From Candidatus Methylomicrobium oryzae (GTDB taxonomy: Bacteria; Pseudomonadota; Gammaproteobacteria; Methylococcales; Methylomonadaceae): a DNA stretch of 46,571 nt. Shown here piece after piece: positions 25,126 through 33,324 of the stretch. The notes beneath the pieces were generated by a model, which worked only from the letters and a program-made list of their open reading frames with translations, was not told where the DNA came from and made no database searches. The number at the start of each line of letters is the position of its first letter. Position 1 is the first letter of the stretch. Location of the stretch: NCBI RefSeq assembly GCF_016745425.1, contig NZ_JAERVK010000015.1, positions 1 through 46,571 of the forward strand, read 5' to 3'. Position numbers and translations under genes: made by a program.

Positions 25126-26049
25126 ATGACCTCGCTGAGAAATTTCGACCTGAATTTGCTGGTCGCCTTTGATATCCTCATGGAGGAACTGAACGTGACC
25201 CGCGCCGCGGAACGAATGTTCGTTACCCAGTCGGCGATGAGCCATGTGCTGCACCGGCTGCGCCAGCAACTGGACGATCCGCTGCTGATCAAAACTCCAA
25301 GCGGCATGAAGCCGACGCCGAGGGCATTGGCTTTGATCGACCCGGTCAAGGAAGTTTTGAAAGAGGTGGAACTTTTAATTCGGCCGCCGGCCGCGTTCGA
25401 GCCGTTGACCAGCCAGCGCCGCTTTGTACTGGCGGCGACCGATTACATGGAACTTCTGCTGTTGCCCGCCCTATCCGAACGGATCAGCCGCCTCGCGCCG
25501 GGCATTGCGGTCCAGGTCAAACGCACCGAAGCCTCGTTCCCGGCCGGCGCGCTCGAAAACGGCAGCCTGGACGTGGTGCTCGGTTTTGAATCGGTGCTGA
25601 ATCCGCCTTCCCATCTCAATCGGCTGACTTTGTTCAGCGACCGCATGGCCTGTCTGGCCCGCAAGGCGCATCCAATGTTAAAAAACGGTTTGTCGCTGAC
25701 CGATTACGTCGCGTTACCGCATATGCTGATTTCCAGGACCGGCAGCCCGGTCGGTCTGATCGATCAAAAACTGCAGGAAATGGGCATGGAGCGGCGCATT
25801 CAATTGACCGTGCCGCATTTTCTATCGGCGCCGCTGATTGTCGCGCAGACCGACATGATTCTATCGCTGCCGCAGCGGATCGCCGAACAATTTACCCGCT
25901 TCGCGGCGCTCGACATCTTTCCGGTCCCGGTCGACCTGCCGGACTACGAATTGACGATGATCTGGCATCCTTTGCGCGATAAGGATCCCGCATTGGTCTG
26001 GCTGCGCAAGCAACTCGCCGATATCGGCCGAACCTTTGCCGCCTTATGA
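25126..26049 (+). CDS. LysR-type transcriptional regulator
   Basis: This 307-residue protein has the N-terminal winged helix-turn-helix FDLNLLVAFDILMEELNVTRAAERMFVTQSAMSHVLHRLRQQLDDPLL, followed by a periplasmic-binding-like effector domain (RRFVLAATDYMELLLLPAL through the C terminus). The NVTRAAERMFVTQSAMSHVL wording resembles the NodD/PcpR-like subgroup. The upstream gene is the RAYT transposase and the downstream propeller gene converges with it, so no divergently transcribed target is obvious, and the REP-like element lies only about 110 bp upstream. The effector is unknown. Confidence 0.9.
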   Translation: MTSLRNFDLNLLVAFDILMEELNVTRAAERMFVTQSAMSHVLHRLRQQLDDPLLIKTPSGMKPTPRALALIDPVKEVLKEVELLIRPPAAFEPLTSQRRFVLAATDYMELLLLPALSERISRLAPGIAVQVKRTEASFPAGALENGSLDVVLGFESVLNPPSHLNRLTLFSDRMACLARKAHPMLKNGLSLTDYVALPHMLISRTGSPVGLIDQKLQEMGMERRIQLTVPHFLSAPLIVAQTDMILSLPQRIAEQFTRFAALDIFPVPVDLPDYELTMIWHPLRDKDPALVWLRKQLADIGRTFAAL

Positions 26050-26126
26050 AATTGACTTAGGATTTGGACGGAAATGACTTCGCGGTTTTAACCTGTTCGG
26101 ATCACGAACCTTTTCAGCGCGTACGC

Positions 26127-26268
26127 GTTCAGTCCCCCTCTTTGAAAAAGACGACTGCATGGATGCAGGAGATAGAGGAACGCAGGAAGCAGTTACCGAG
26201 GGGTTAGGGGAGATTTTTAAATAAATCCCCCTCGATCCCCCTTTTTCAAAGGGGGAAGAGTTATGTGG
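26127..26268. repeat. MITE-like element with short terminal inverted repeats
   Basis: The segment between the LysR and propeller genes begins with TCCCCCTCTTTGAAAAAG and ends with CCCTTTTTCAAAGGGGGA, near-perfect inverted ends, with C-rich internal copies (CCCCTCGATCCCCCTTTTT). Such C-rich inverted elements occur dispersed in many bacterial genomes. It lies between two convergent genes and might also work as a bidirectional terminator. Confidence 0.6.
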
Positions 26269-26278
26269 AGCCAAATCC

Positions 26279-27379
26279 TTAGCGACCCGGCAGGCCGGGT
26301 GCGAGCGGTTTGACTTCCAGCAGGTAATACGGCGGCTTCGATGCCGATTCGCCGCCGTTCAGCACGGCCGACTGATGCAACCGATTGACCACCGCATACA
26401 AACGGCCCTCCGGTCCGAAACTGAAGGAATCGACCCAGGACAGGCGCGGGCACTGGGCAAGCCGCCGGTAAGCCCGATCCGGCGCAATCACGCCGATCGC
26501 GTTTTCAGCCAGTTCACCGAGATAAATATTGTTTGCTTGATCGATCGTGATGCCGTCCGAAATCGGTTTATCGCTGTAGCGTTCCACCCGGCCTGCCAGC
26601 GTCTTCGCATCGAGATTTTCATCGGCCAGATCGGCCGCCTTGATTCGGTACAGGCTGTATCCGTGCATCGGACCGTAATAGACCCATTCGTTGTTCAGGT
26701 CTTCCGTGATCGGATTGACGCCGATATGCGGCCTGACCAAACGGCCCGACGCTTCCCTGACCTGAACCGGTTTTCCGTCGATGATCAGATCGACGTTTTC
26801 CGGAAGCACGCTGGGATGGCCTTGCAGCACCCGCCGCGCGGCGCCGGTCGCAAGATTGACCGCGATCAGCGCCGCATCGCTGCCGCCGGCCGGATCGCTG
26901 ATGAAGATATGCTGATGGCGCAGATCGACCGCAAAATCGTTCACGAAAGCGTGTTCTCCCGTTACCGGAGAGGGCAGGTAAATAACCCGGTGCAATCGAT
27001 CGGTACGGCTATTCCAGCCCACCAGTTTCGGCGTGGACTTGCCGCGCATGCCGTTATCGAGCATCCAGACGATGCCGTTTTTGTCCGCACGGATGCCCAG
27101 GACCGAATCGAGCTTCAAAGCCGATTGCGAGGCAAAAGCACTTAACGCCGGAGAAGGAAACGGCGTCAGCGCATGATCCCGCTGCACTTCGACCACCGAG
27201 AACTCGGGGGCGTAAAACTGATGAAGGCTCATGATGATGCGTCCTTCCTGAGTGACGGTGACGTTGCCCGGCCCTTTATTCAGGTTGGCAAGAACCTCGA
27301 AATTCGAATTTCCCTCGGCAATGGCGCGCCAGGCTACTCCCAAAAGCAAGACAGCACTAAATTTGACTAAACGATTCAT
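26279..27379 (-). CDS. Secreted major-royal-jelly/yellow-family beta-propeller protein
   Basis: This 366-residue protein has an N-terminal signal peptide (LVKFSAVLLLGVAWRAIAEG), then GPGNVTVTQEGRIIMSLHQFY, RADKNGIVWMLDNG, VNDFAVDLRHQHIFISDPAGG, GVNPITEDLNNEWVYYGPMHG, SDGITIDQANNIYLGELAENAIG and PRLSWVDSFSFGPEGRLYAVVNRLHQS. This is the pattern of bacterial major royal jelly/yellow proteins related to SMP-30-like propellers. Bacterial members are probably periplasmic hydrolases or binding proteins; the substrate is unknown. The gene is monocistronic. The D-rich loops could bind a metal. Confidence 0.85.
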   Translation of the reverse strand: MNRLVKFSAVLLLGVAWRAIAEGNSNFEVLANLNKGPGNVTVTQEGRIIMSLHQFYAPEFSVVEVQRDHALTPFPSPALSAFASQSALKLDSVLGIRADKNGIVWMLDNGMRGKSTPKLVGWNSRTDRLHRVIYLPSPVTGEHAFVNDFAVDLRHQHIFISDPAGGSDAALIAVNLATGAARRVLQGHPSVLPENVDLIIDGKPVQVREASGRLVRPHIGVNPITEDLNNEWVYYGPMHGYSLYRIKAADLADENLDAKTLAGRVERYSDKPISDGITIDQANNIYLGELAENAIGVIAPDRAYRRLAQCPRLSWVDSFSFGPEGRLYAVVNRLHQSAVLNGGESASKPPYYLLEVKPLAPGLPGR

Positions 27380-27560
27380 TTTTATTCCCGTTGTTGGTTG
27401 CGTTCCCGTACCACCATACTAAAGCGCTACCCAGGTGTTAAATGATGTTTCCTCATGCCGCCATTGATAAAATTTGTGAATCGAGGGCGCCTGCCCGAAA
27501 GCGGCCGTTTTTGATTAGCTTTTTATGGCTACGGTAAAGCCGCTAACAATTCGATTTCAT

Positions 27561-28340
27561 TCACTTGCTATCTTGTTGCCAAGCGCTTAGCAACAAAATA
27601 AAACCCCAAACCAGAAAAACGGTTCCCAAGGTTTTGGCGATCGGCTTCGCTTCCAGCGGCACCCATTTTTCGGCGCAAACGATCAGCGTCAGCAAGGCCA
27701 TGCCGCCGAGATTCATCACGCCGACCGCAAACATGATCAGCATCTGCGCCCAACAGCAGCCGATGCAATGGAGGCCATGTTTAAACCCCATGCGGAATGC
27801 TCCGGCGAGACCGCCTTGCCATTCATTCAGCAGGAACCCCATCGGCGTCTTGCAATGGGTCAGGCAGGCATTTTTGAGCGGCATAAACTGGTAACCGCCG
27901 GCAAGCAGGAAAACCCCGGCCGCGAAGCCGCGGTTTTGGTTTTCCATCATCGGCGACAGCCAGACCAATCCGTGCAGCCGCCATTGCAGCAGCGTCGGCA
28001 GGATGCCGAACAGCACCCACAGGCCCAGATAAGCCGCCGCGAATAGCGCGAGCGCTTGAGCCGGCCGCGCGTTCAAGCGGCGGCTGACTTTCGCGTAGGC
28101 GTTCAGCATCGGCAAGGCGGACGGCAGCATCATCGCCGCCATCATGACCGCCCACATCGCATAGACATAGGCAAAGTCGCCAAAACGCCATGCCGATGCT
28201 TGACTCGGCGGCATCCACATGGCGTGCATCGGCAGGGCTTCCAGCGGCCGCGACTGGAAATAAAGCGTGCTCCAGGCGATCACGATAGCGGCCATCAGCA
28301 AGGCCCAAACCGCCCCTTGATTTTTGAATCCGATCTTCAC
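27561..28340 (-). CDS. DUF2182 integral membrane protein
   Basis: About 259 residues, starting at GTG 28340, chosen because it overlaps the DUF1326 stop in a GTGA junction; another GTG at 28391 would give 276 residues and a 55-nt overlap. Several membrane segments are visible (WALLMAAIVIAWSTLYF, WAVMMAAMMLPSALPMLNAY, LFAAAYLGLWVLFGIL, GFAAGVFLLAGGYQFMPLK, LIMFAVGVMNLGGMALLTLIV). The MMAAMMLPSALPM and HGLHCIGCCWAQML motifs with a CxxCC cluster define DUF2182, described as predicted metal-binding membrane proteins. It pairs with DUF1326 in many genomes. A role in copper or other metal handling is suspected, but not shown here. Confidence 0.85.
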   Translation of the reverse strand: MKIGFKNQGAVWALLMAAIVIAWSTLYFQSRPLEALPMHAMWMPPSQASAWRFGDFAYVYAMWAVMMAAMMLPSALPMLNAYAKVSRRLNARPAQALALFAAAYLGLWVLFGILPTLLQWRLHGLVWLSPMMENQNRGFAAGVFLLAGGYQFMPLKNACLTHCKTPMGFLLNEWQGGLAGAFRMGFKHGLHCIGCCWAQMLIMFAVGVMNLGGMALLTLIVCAEKWVPLEAKPIAKTLGTVFLVWGFILLLSAWQQDSK

Positions 28341-28945
28341 GGCCGGTAAACAAATTCGGAATAATAACCGTTGCGCTCGGAGAACTCCCACGCTTTGCCG
28401 TGATCGTGATAATGATAGCTTTTCGAGCGGGCGACAACTGACGGGTGGCTAGTGACCACGCATAAAGGCGGGTTGTCGATCGTCGCTTCTGCACCGCGGA
28501 TGCCTTGAATGCTTGTAATTTCGGCTTCGGCGATGCCGGGGATTAGCAGTCGCCGGGATTTGCCCTGCTCTTCAAAATCGATCCTGACCTTGCGGATCCC
28601 GAGCACTTCGCCGACAAGGCTCATCAAAACGGCCGGGTGGCCGCCTTGCTGGCCGCCGAAAATCTGCACCAGCGCATCGAACTGGCTCGCGTCGGCGCGT
28701 TCGTCCACATACAGGGCGGCTTGCCATTGACCCTCGATCATTAGGCCCGGGGCGTAGCAAGCCAGCGCCACATTCAGGCCGCCCAGGTCAAGCCCTTCCA
28801 GATGGCCCCGCTCGATGTGCCAGGCCGCCAGCAGTCTGCAGTCCCCGTGCGAAGGCGGCTGCAGCCAGACGCAAGGGCAAGAGACTTCACAGTTGCAGGT
28901 TTCGAAATAGCTGCCCTCTAAAATCCAGCTTGGGTTTTCTTTCAC
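28337..28945 (-). CDS. DUF1326 protein
   Basis: This 202-residue protein has the family-defining start SYFETCNCEVSCPCVWLQPPSHGDC, whose CNC and CPC cysteines could bind a metal, plus ARSKSYHYHDHGKAWEFSERNGYYSEFVY near the C terminus, rich in histidine and aromatic residues. No signal peptide is evident. It is followed at once by DUF2182 with overlapping stop and start codons, and preceded by the SDR gene with an 11-nt gap, so it lies inside a four-gene operon. The biochemical role is not known to me; its constant partnership with DUF2182 suggests one functional unit. Confidence 0.87.
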   Translation of the reverse strand: MKENPSWILEGSYFETCNCEVSCPCVWLQPPSHGDCRLLAAWHIERGHLEGLDLGGLNVALACYAPGLMIEGQWQAALYVDERADASQFDALVQIFGGQQGGHPAVLMSLVGEVLGIRKVRIDFEEQGKSRRLLIPGIAEAEITSIQGIRGAEATIDNPPLCVVTSHPSVVARSKSYHYHDHGKAWEFSERNGYYSEFVYRP

Positions 28946-28956
28946 AGGCTCTCCTC

Positions 28957-29691
28957 CTAAAAAGATTCTTTGTAAGGCCGCAAATCCAGTTCATGCGTCC
29001 AAGCGCTGGGATGCTGGCGGTGCATAGCCCAATAGGTTTCGGCGATCGCCTCCAACTCCAAAAGACCGCCCTCGCCTTTCGCTTCGACATAGTCGGGAAA
29101 CTGGTTTCTGGCACGCTCGCCGTTGATCACACCGTCGATGACCGCGTGCACGACGTGAATGCCTTGCGGCGAAAACTCGCGCGCCATGCCTTGCGCCAAC
29201 GCCCGCAAACCGGCTTTCGCGGTTGCAAAGGCGGTAAACGGCGGCTTGGCCCGCAAGGATGCGGTGGCGCCGGTAAAAAACAGCGTGCCGCGGTTCCTGG
29301 GCTGCATGGCCCTAACCGCGGCCTTGCCGAAGAAAAAAGCGCCCAGACAATTTTGCCGCCAAAGCAGGGAAAACGTTTCGGCATCGGTTTCGAGCAGGGG
29401 CGATGGAATATTGCTGTCAACATTGTACGCCGCAATTTCCACGCCCTGCCTTGTATCCCCGGCAATGCTGAACAAATGCTCAATATCGGCTTCGACCGTG
29501 GCATCGGCAACGACCGCCGTGGCTGAACCGCCGGTCTGCCGGATACCCGAAGCAACTCTGTGAAGTTTTTCTTCACTCCGTCCTGCCAGATAGACATGCA
29601 ATCCCTCTGCGGCAAATCGCCGGGCAAGCGCCGCTCCCAGTCCCTGTTCCGGACCCACGCCGATAATCACAGCCGCGCCGGTTTCGCTCAT
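28957..29691 (-). CDS. SDR-fold protein with catalytic Tyr replaced by Phe
   Basis: This 244-residue short-chain dehydrogenase/reductase-like protein has a modified nucleotide-binding loop (VIIGVGPEQGLGAALARRF) and AGRSEEKL. The active-site block reads PPFTAFATAKAGLRALAQ. Phe155 occupies the place of the catalytic tyrosine of YxxxK, Lys159 is kept, and by spacing Ala142 sits where the catalytic serine is expected. Without Tyr, normal hydride transfer from an alcohol is unlikely, so it may bind a nucleotide or act by another mechanism. It lies between a DUF938 methyltransferase gene (17 nt upstream) and DUF1326 (11 nt downstream). Confidence 0.85.
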   Translation of the reverse strand: MSETGAAVIIGVGPEQGLGAALARRFAAEGLHVYLAGRSEEKLHRVASGIRQTGGSATAVVADATVEADIEHLFSIAGDTRQGVEIAAYNVDSNIPSPLLETDAETFSLLWRQNCLGAFFFGKAAVRAMQPRNRGTLFFTGATASLRAKPPFTAFATAKAGLRALAQGMAREFSPQGIHVVHAVIDGVINGERARNQFPDYVEAKGEGGLLELEAIAETYWAMHRQHPSAWTHELDLRPYKESF

Positions 29692-29708
29692 TGTTCAATG
29701 CCTCCCGC

Positions 29709-30362
29709 TTAGGGTCTGCCGAAAACCAGCGAGAAATTATTCGCCGGCATATCGATGATCTCCTTCAGCTCCATGTTGTACTTTTCGGCCGCCTTCCTCA
29801 GATCGGCAACATCCTTCAAACCCCATTCCGCAACGCCGGCGGAGCTCAAAGTTTCATGAAACTCTTTGTTCGAATCGGTAGTAAAACCGCCTTCCACCTT
29901 GAAAGGACCGTAAATCAATAAGATACCGTCTTCGGTCAAAAGCTGCGAAGCGCATTCCATCATCCCGTCCGCGATTGAAATCGGCGCGACCTGGAAGATG
30001 TTGATGCAGAAAATCGCATCGAAGGTTTTCGACTTGCCGGGGTTGAACCAGGTATGCGGATCGGTCAGGTCCAGATGCACCGGGTCGGCGATATTATCGT
30101 TCGCATGATCGGTGGACAGTTTTTTGATATTGTCGAAAACTTCCTTGTCCTTGTCGGAGGGATGGAAATGCAAATGCTGAAAATGCGGCGCAAAGTAATT
30201 GATATGCATACCGCTACCGCTGGCGAGCTCGAGCACGCGACCAGACGCTTTGGGCAATTTTTCTTTTAAAACGCCCAAGATCGGTTCCCGGTTGCGGCTT
30301 CCGGCCCAAGCGACATACTCGCTCAACGGATGGGGGTCTAAAGGGGGTTTGTTTTCGCTCAT
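29709..30362 (-). CDS. DUF938 methyltransferase-like protein
   Basis: This 217-residue protein is of the DUF938 family, a class I SAM-dependent methyltransferase fold. The SAM-binding motif is GRVLELASGSGMHINYFAPHF near residue 40, followed by FHPSDKDKEVFDNI, a post-motif loop FDAIFCINIFQVAPI, and GILLIYGPFKVEGGFTTDSN. SAM binding is inferred from the glycine-rich motif; the substrate is unknown. It is the first gene of a four-gene minus-strand operon with SDR, DUF1326 and DUF2182 genes. GAGGAGA precedes the ATG at 30362, and a candidate promoter lies about 60-90 bp upstream. Confidence 0.88.
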   Translation of the reverse strand: MSENKPPLDPHPLSEYVAWAGSRNREPILGVLKEKLPKASGRVLELASGSGMHINYFAPHFQHLHFHPSDKDKEVFDNIKKLSTDHANDNIADPVHLDLTDPHTWFNPGKSKTFDAIFCINIFQVAPISIADGMMECASQLLTEDGILLIYGPFKVEGGFTTDSNKEFHETLSSAGVAEWGLKDVADLRKAAEKYNMELKEIIDMPANNFSLVFGRP

Positions 30363-30799
30363 GGTCTCCTCGCTATTTGAATATAGTTTTAGTCGAAGTG
30401 CTCAATGCACATGACTTGTACAACAAATATCATGCCAATATGAGTCGTACAATTTATACTTTAATTTCATAGCGTTATAATTTAGCCGCTATCCGGAAAA
30501 TGAAATCCCACTTCAATTGATGAAATATTAATTCACAGACAGTCTTTGAGCGGCTCATTCTTCTCCGGCTTAATGCCGGTATTTTTTTACAGGCCTCACC
30601 TCTGGAATGCTAGTTGCTCTGCCGCCCGTCGAAGGCGGGGTAAAAGTTTGCGGAGTTTGATCGCGTATCCAATGTCGATTTTCCGCATGCTGCGGAGCCT
30701 CGTTACGCGATGGCCCCTATTCCGACGGGTCGTGCCCAACCGGATTCGACGTTCAACGGACTGTTTCAATGCGCGGATATGAATAATTTACCGAGGCGG
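30363..30799. other. Intergenic region with no recognised gene
   Basis: This 437-bp region holds the candidate promoter of the DUF938 operon and, at about 30563-30585, a small hairpin (CCGGC TTAAT GCCGG) followed by TATTTTTTT on the plus strand, which looks like an intrinsic terminator though no plus-strand gene precedes it. The frames between 30590 and 30790 show no family likeness. Confidence 0.5.
30424..30452 (-). promoter_or_regulatory. Candidate sigma-70 promoter of the DUF938 operon
   Basis: On the minus strand TTGTAC, a 17-bp spacer and TATTTG lie about 62-90 bp upstream of the DUF938 start. The -10 element is imperfect, and TTGTAC/GTACAA half-sites (near 30417 and 30447) could also be a regulator-binding site. 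Confidence 0.35.
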
Positions 30800-32365
30800 T
30801 TATGCTTTAGTCTGGCTTCTGAAAGTTGCCAAATTTATCCCGTATTTTTTCAGTTTGAGGTAGACCGCCCGAGGAGTTATGTCCATAGTTAGCGCTACTT
30901 TCTTAATATCGCCTTGATGTTGTTTTAACGCTGCTTCAAGAAATGATTGCTCAACTTTGGCCACAGTATTTTCTTTTACGCCTTTCCACTCGTCAGTCTT
31001 AGGTCGGGTAGGCGAAATCTCTAAATCCAGATCAACCAGCTCATTGCCTTTGGCAAACAAAAAGCTTCGTTCGAGAATATTTTCCAATTCGCGGACATTG
31101 CCCGGCCAAGAGTAGCTGCGGATTTTTTGCATGACCTTTCGGCTGACGGATTCAATATTCTTGTTATATTTTTTGTTCAGCCGTTTCAGTATGAGTTGTA
31201 CGAGAAAAGGCAGGTCCTCGTGCCGCTCGGACAGTGGCGGGATATTTACTCGAACCACGTTCAACCGATAGTACAGGTCATGCCGAAACACGCCTTTACT
31301 TACCAACTCCTCCAGATTTTGATTGGTTGCGGAAATAATTCTTACATCGACAGACAAGGTTTGCTTGCCTCCCACACGCTCAAGCTCCCCCTCTTGCAGT
31401 ATTCTCAACAGGCGTGTTTGTGCAGCGGGAGATAAGGAGTCTACTTCATCCAGAAACAGCGCGCCGCCGTCCGCCCTTTCAAAATAACCGCGGTGAACCT
31501 CAACGGCGCCTGTAAAAGCGCCTTTTTCATGGCCAAACAAGGCGGTTTCGATAAGATTTTCTGGAATAGCGCCGCAGTTTATAGGAATAAACGGCTTCCT
31601 ACAGCGTTCACTCATAGCATGAATTGCTCGGGCAATCAATTCTTTTCCAACACCCGTTTGGCCTTGTATTAAAACCGTCGCCGTAGTCGGGGCTATCACT
31701 TCTATCGACTGCAATATTTTCTGCATAGTGGCTGATTTGGCGACGATAGCAGGGGGCTCTTTTATTGCAGGCTGCTTAACTTGTTTGCGCCAAATCTGTT
31801 GCATGCTTTCTTCGATACGGGAATGCAATGCATTCATATCCTGGATTTCCTTAACCGGTGTGGTATCGGTATATTCCATGCCTGGGCGCCCTTGGGCCGC
31901 CGCAGGGTTTTTATAAACGCAAACTACGCATTTGCCATCATGACGGGCAATGCTTTCCTTGATTTCAACTTTGGCATAACCAAAATTTCTGGCGGCGATG
32001 CCGCCGAAAACGCTGGAGGTCATCCGGCATAATTCAGGGAAATTCGTCACTTGATCGCCAAAAGGGCAGCAACTGTTGGTAACGGTAATGCAGTCCTGAT
32101 TAATGGCTTCCAGTGAAAATTTACCTCCTATGTTATTTTTAAGGCCGAGAATCAGTTCGATGTAGCTTTCAATATCGAGGGCTTCGGTTTTATTCGTATT
32201 GCTTCGGTAGGTATCCTCAAAAAAGCAGCCCGCCGTATTAGCGATCTTTTCAATTAATTCCTCGTTGTGTTTTTGTCCCTGTTGTTCGCTGGCATGCATG
32301 AGCTCCAGGATGAAAGTCTGGAGAAAAAAGATGGGGGTTAATTCAGAGAGAGGATTGTTTTCCAT
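30800..32365 (-). CDS. Sigma-54-dependent activator with methanogen-output-like sensor domain
   Basis: About 521 residues from ATG 32365; an upstream GTG at 32392 is possible. The N-terminal 150 residues resemble the MetOD1-type domain seen in some sigma-54 regulators, with a cysteine cluster VTNSCCPFGDQV and ARHDGKCVVCVYKN that could bind a metal or redox cofactor. The AAA+ domain has Walker A GQTGVGKE, the sigma-54 contact loop GAFTGA (about residue 280), GGALFLDEVD and the arginine-finger region. The C terminus is a Fis-type helix-turn-helix. No receiver domain is present, so it should sense a signal directly. It diverges from a gene with a -24/-12 promoter. Confidence 0.9.
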   Translation of the reverse strand: MENNPLSELTPIFFLQTFILELMHASEQQGQKHNEELIEKIANTAGCFFEDTYRSNTNKTEALDIESYIELILGLKNNIGGKFSLEAINQDCITVTNSCCPFGDQVTNFPELCRMTSSVFGGIAARNFGYAKVEIKESIARHDGKCVVCVYKNPAAAQGRPGMEYTDTTPVKEIQDMNALHSRIEESMQQIWRKQVKQPAIKEPPAIVAKSATMQKILQSIEVIAPTTATVLIQGQTGVGKELIARAIHAMSERCRKPFIPINCGAIPENLIETALFGHEKGAFTGAVEVHRGYFERADGGALFLDEVDSLSPAAQTRLLRILQEGELERVGGKQTLSVDVRIISATNQNLEELVSKGVFRHDLYYRLNVVRVNIPPLSERHEDLPFLVQLILKRLNKKYNKNIESVSRKVMQKIRSYSWPGNVRELENILERSFLFAKGNELVDLDLEISPTRPKTDEWKGVKENTVAKVEQSFLEAALKQHQGDIKKVALTMDITPRAVYLKLKKYGINLATFRSQTKA

Positions 32366-32474
32366 AAAGAGCCGAGCGAAAAAGTATTTCACTTATTGAA
32401 TCATATCTTCTCGCAGGATGCAAAGAAAAAACATAAGCCACTGTTTATTATATATATTTATATGTTTTCAACCA

Positions 32475-32490
32475 TGGCATATTCATTGCT
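32475..32490 (+). promoter_or_regulatory. Sigma-54 (-24/-12) promoter
   Basis: TGGCAT (32475-32480), 5 bp, and TTGCT (32486-32490) fit the sigma-54 consensus TGGCAC-N5-TTGCW with correct spacing. It lies about 91 bp upstream of the carbonic-anhydrase-like ATG, and the divergently encoded protein is a sigma-54 activator, so it is the natural target. Confidence 0.85.
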
Positions 32491-32503
32491 AAAAGATGAA
32501 TGA

Positions 32504-32533
32504 ATGCACGTAAGTGAAAAACCAAACGTGCAT
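32504..32533 (+). promoter_or_regulatory. 8-bp inverted repeat in the predicted leader
   Basis: ATGCACGT (32504-32511) and ACGTGCAT (32526-32533) are perfect inverted repeats separated by 14 nt, starting just at the expected transcription start of the sigma-54 promoter. They may form an RNA stem or a protein-binding site. Confidence 0.5.
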
Positions 32534-32580
32534 GGAGTAATGCTTAAGCATGATTTTTGATTCACTCTGGAAGACTGACA

Positions 32581-33234
32581 ATGACCACTCTAAAAGACAA
32601 AATAGAAAAACGAGTCCAAGATTACGATTTTTGGGCAACCCGTCGCCGTTATGGGGCCGCCGGGCACAACGACGCCAGTTTATGGGTACTCGCCTGTATG
32701 GACGAGCGGTTGCCGGTGGATGAAGCGCTTGGAATCCGGGTGGATACGCCGGTAGGAGGAGGCGATGCGCACTGTTTTCGCAATGCGGGAGGGATCGTGA
32801 CGGACGACGCCATCCGTTCCGCGATGCTGACCTGTACCTTTTTCGGGACCAAGGAAATCGTGATCGTCCAACACACCCAGTGCGGCATGCTTTCAGCCAA
32901 TGCCCAGGATTTGGAAAAGGCTGTTCGAGAGAGAGGCGTCGATACGGAAAACTTAATCTTGGATCCGACCCTGCCCGAATTGAAGCTGAATAAAGGCGCT
33001 TTCGCCAAATGGATCGGCATGATGGACGATGTCGACGTGGCCTGTATGAAAACCATCGACACCTTCCGCACCCATCCCCTGATCCCGAGAGACGTCGTGG
33101 TAAGCGGATGGATTTGGGAGGTCGAAACCCGACGCTTGCGCGCGCCGACACTCGACCCCGAAAAACGGCTCCGCACGGATGTGGTCTCCTCCGCGTTTGG
33201 CGTGGCCGAGAAACAGCCTGACCGATGGAATTAA
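32581..33234 (+). CDS. Clade-D-like beta-carbonic anhydrase / COS hydrolase-like protein
   Basis: This 217-residue beta-carbonic-anhydrase-fold protein starts at ATG 32581. The zinc ligands are Cys39 (ACMDER), His98 and Cys101 (QHTQCGM), with the Asp41-Arg43 dyad in CxDxR intact, and FRNAGGIVTDDAIRSAML typical of the family. The short length, RRYGAAGHNDASLWVLACMDER start and GGGDAHCFRNAG segment resemble the subgroup containing carbonyl sulfide hydrolase and CS2 hydrolase as well as carbonic anhydrases. The substrate (CO2, COS or CS2) cannot be settled by reading. It is preceded by a sigma-54 promoter. A broken copy of this gene lies at 37230-37412. Confidence 0.85.
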   Translation: MTTLKDKIEKRVQDYDFWATRRRYGAAGHNDASLWVLACMDERLPVDEALGIRVDTPVGGGDAHCFRNAGGIVTDDAIRSAMLTCTFFGTKEIVIVQHTQCGMLSANAQDLEKAVRERGVDTENLILDPTLPELKLNKGAFAKWIGMMDDVDVACMKTIDTFRTHPLIPRDVVVSGWIWEVETRRLRAPTLDPEKRLRTDVVSSAFGVAEKQPDRWN

Positions 33235-33324
33235 AGACCTGAAAGTAATCCCCACTTTCGAGAGCGTTGTACCGTTATGGAGGCGCTCTCCTTCCGTAAC
33301 AGCTTAGCCAAATAGGCGGAAATT

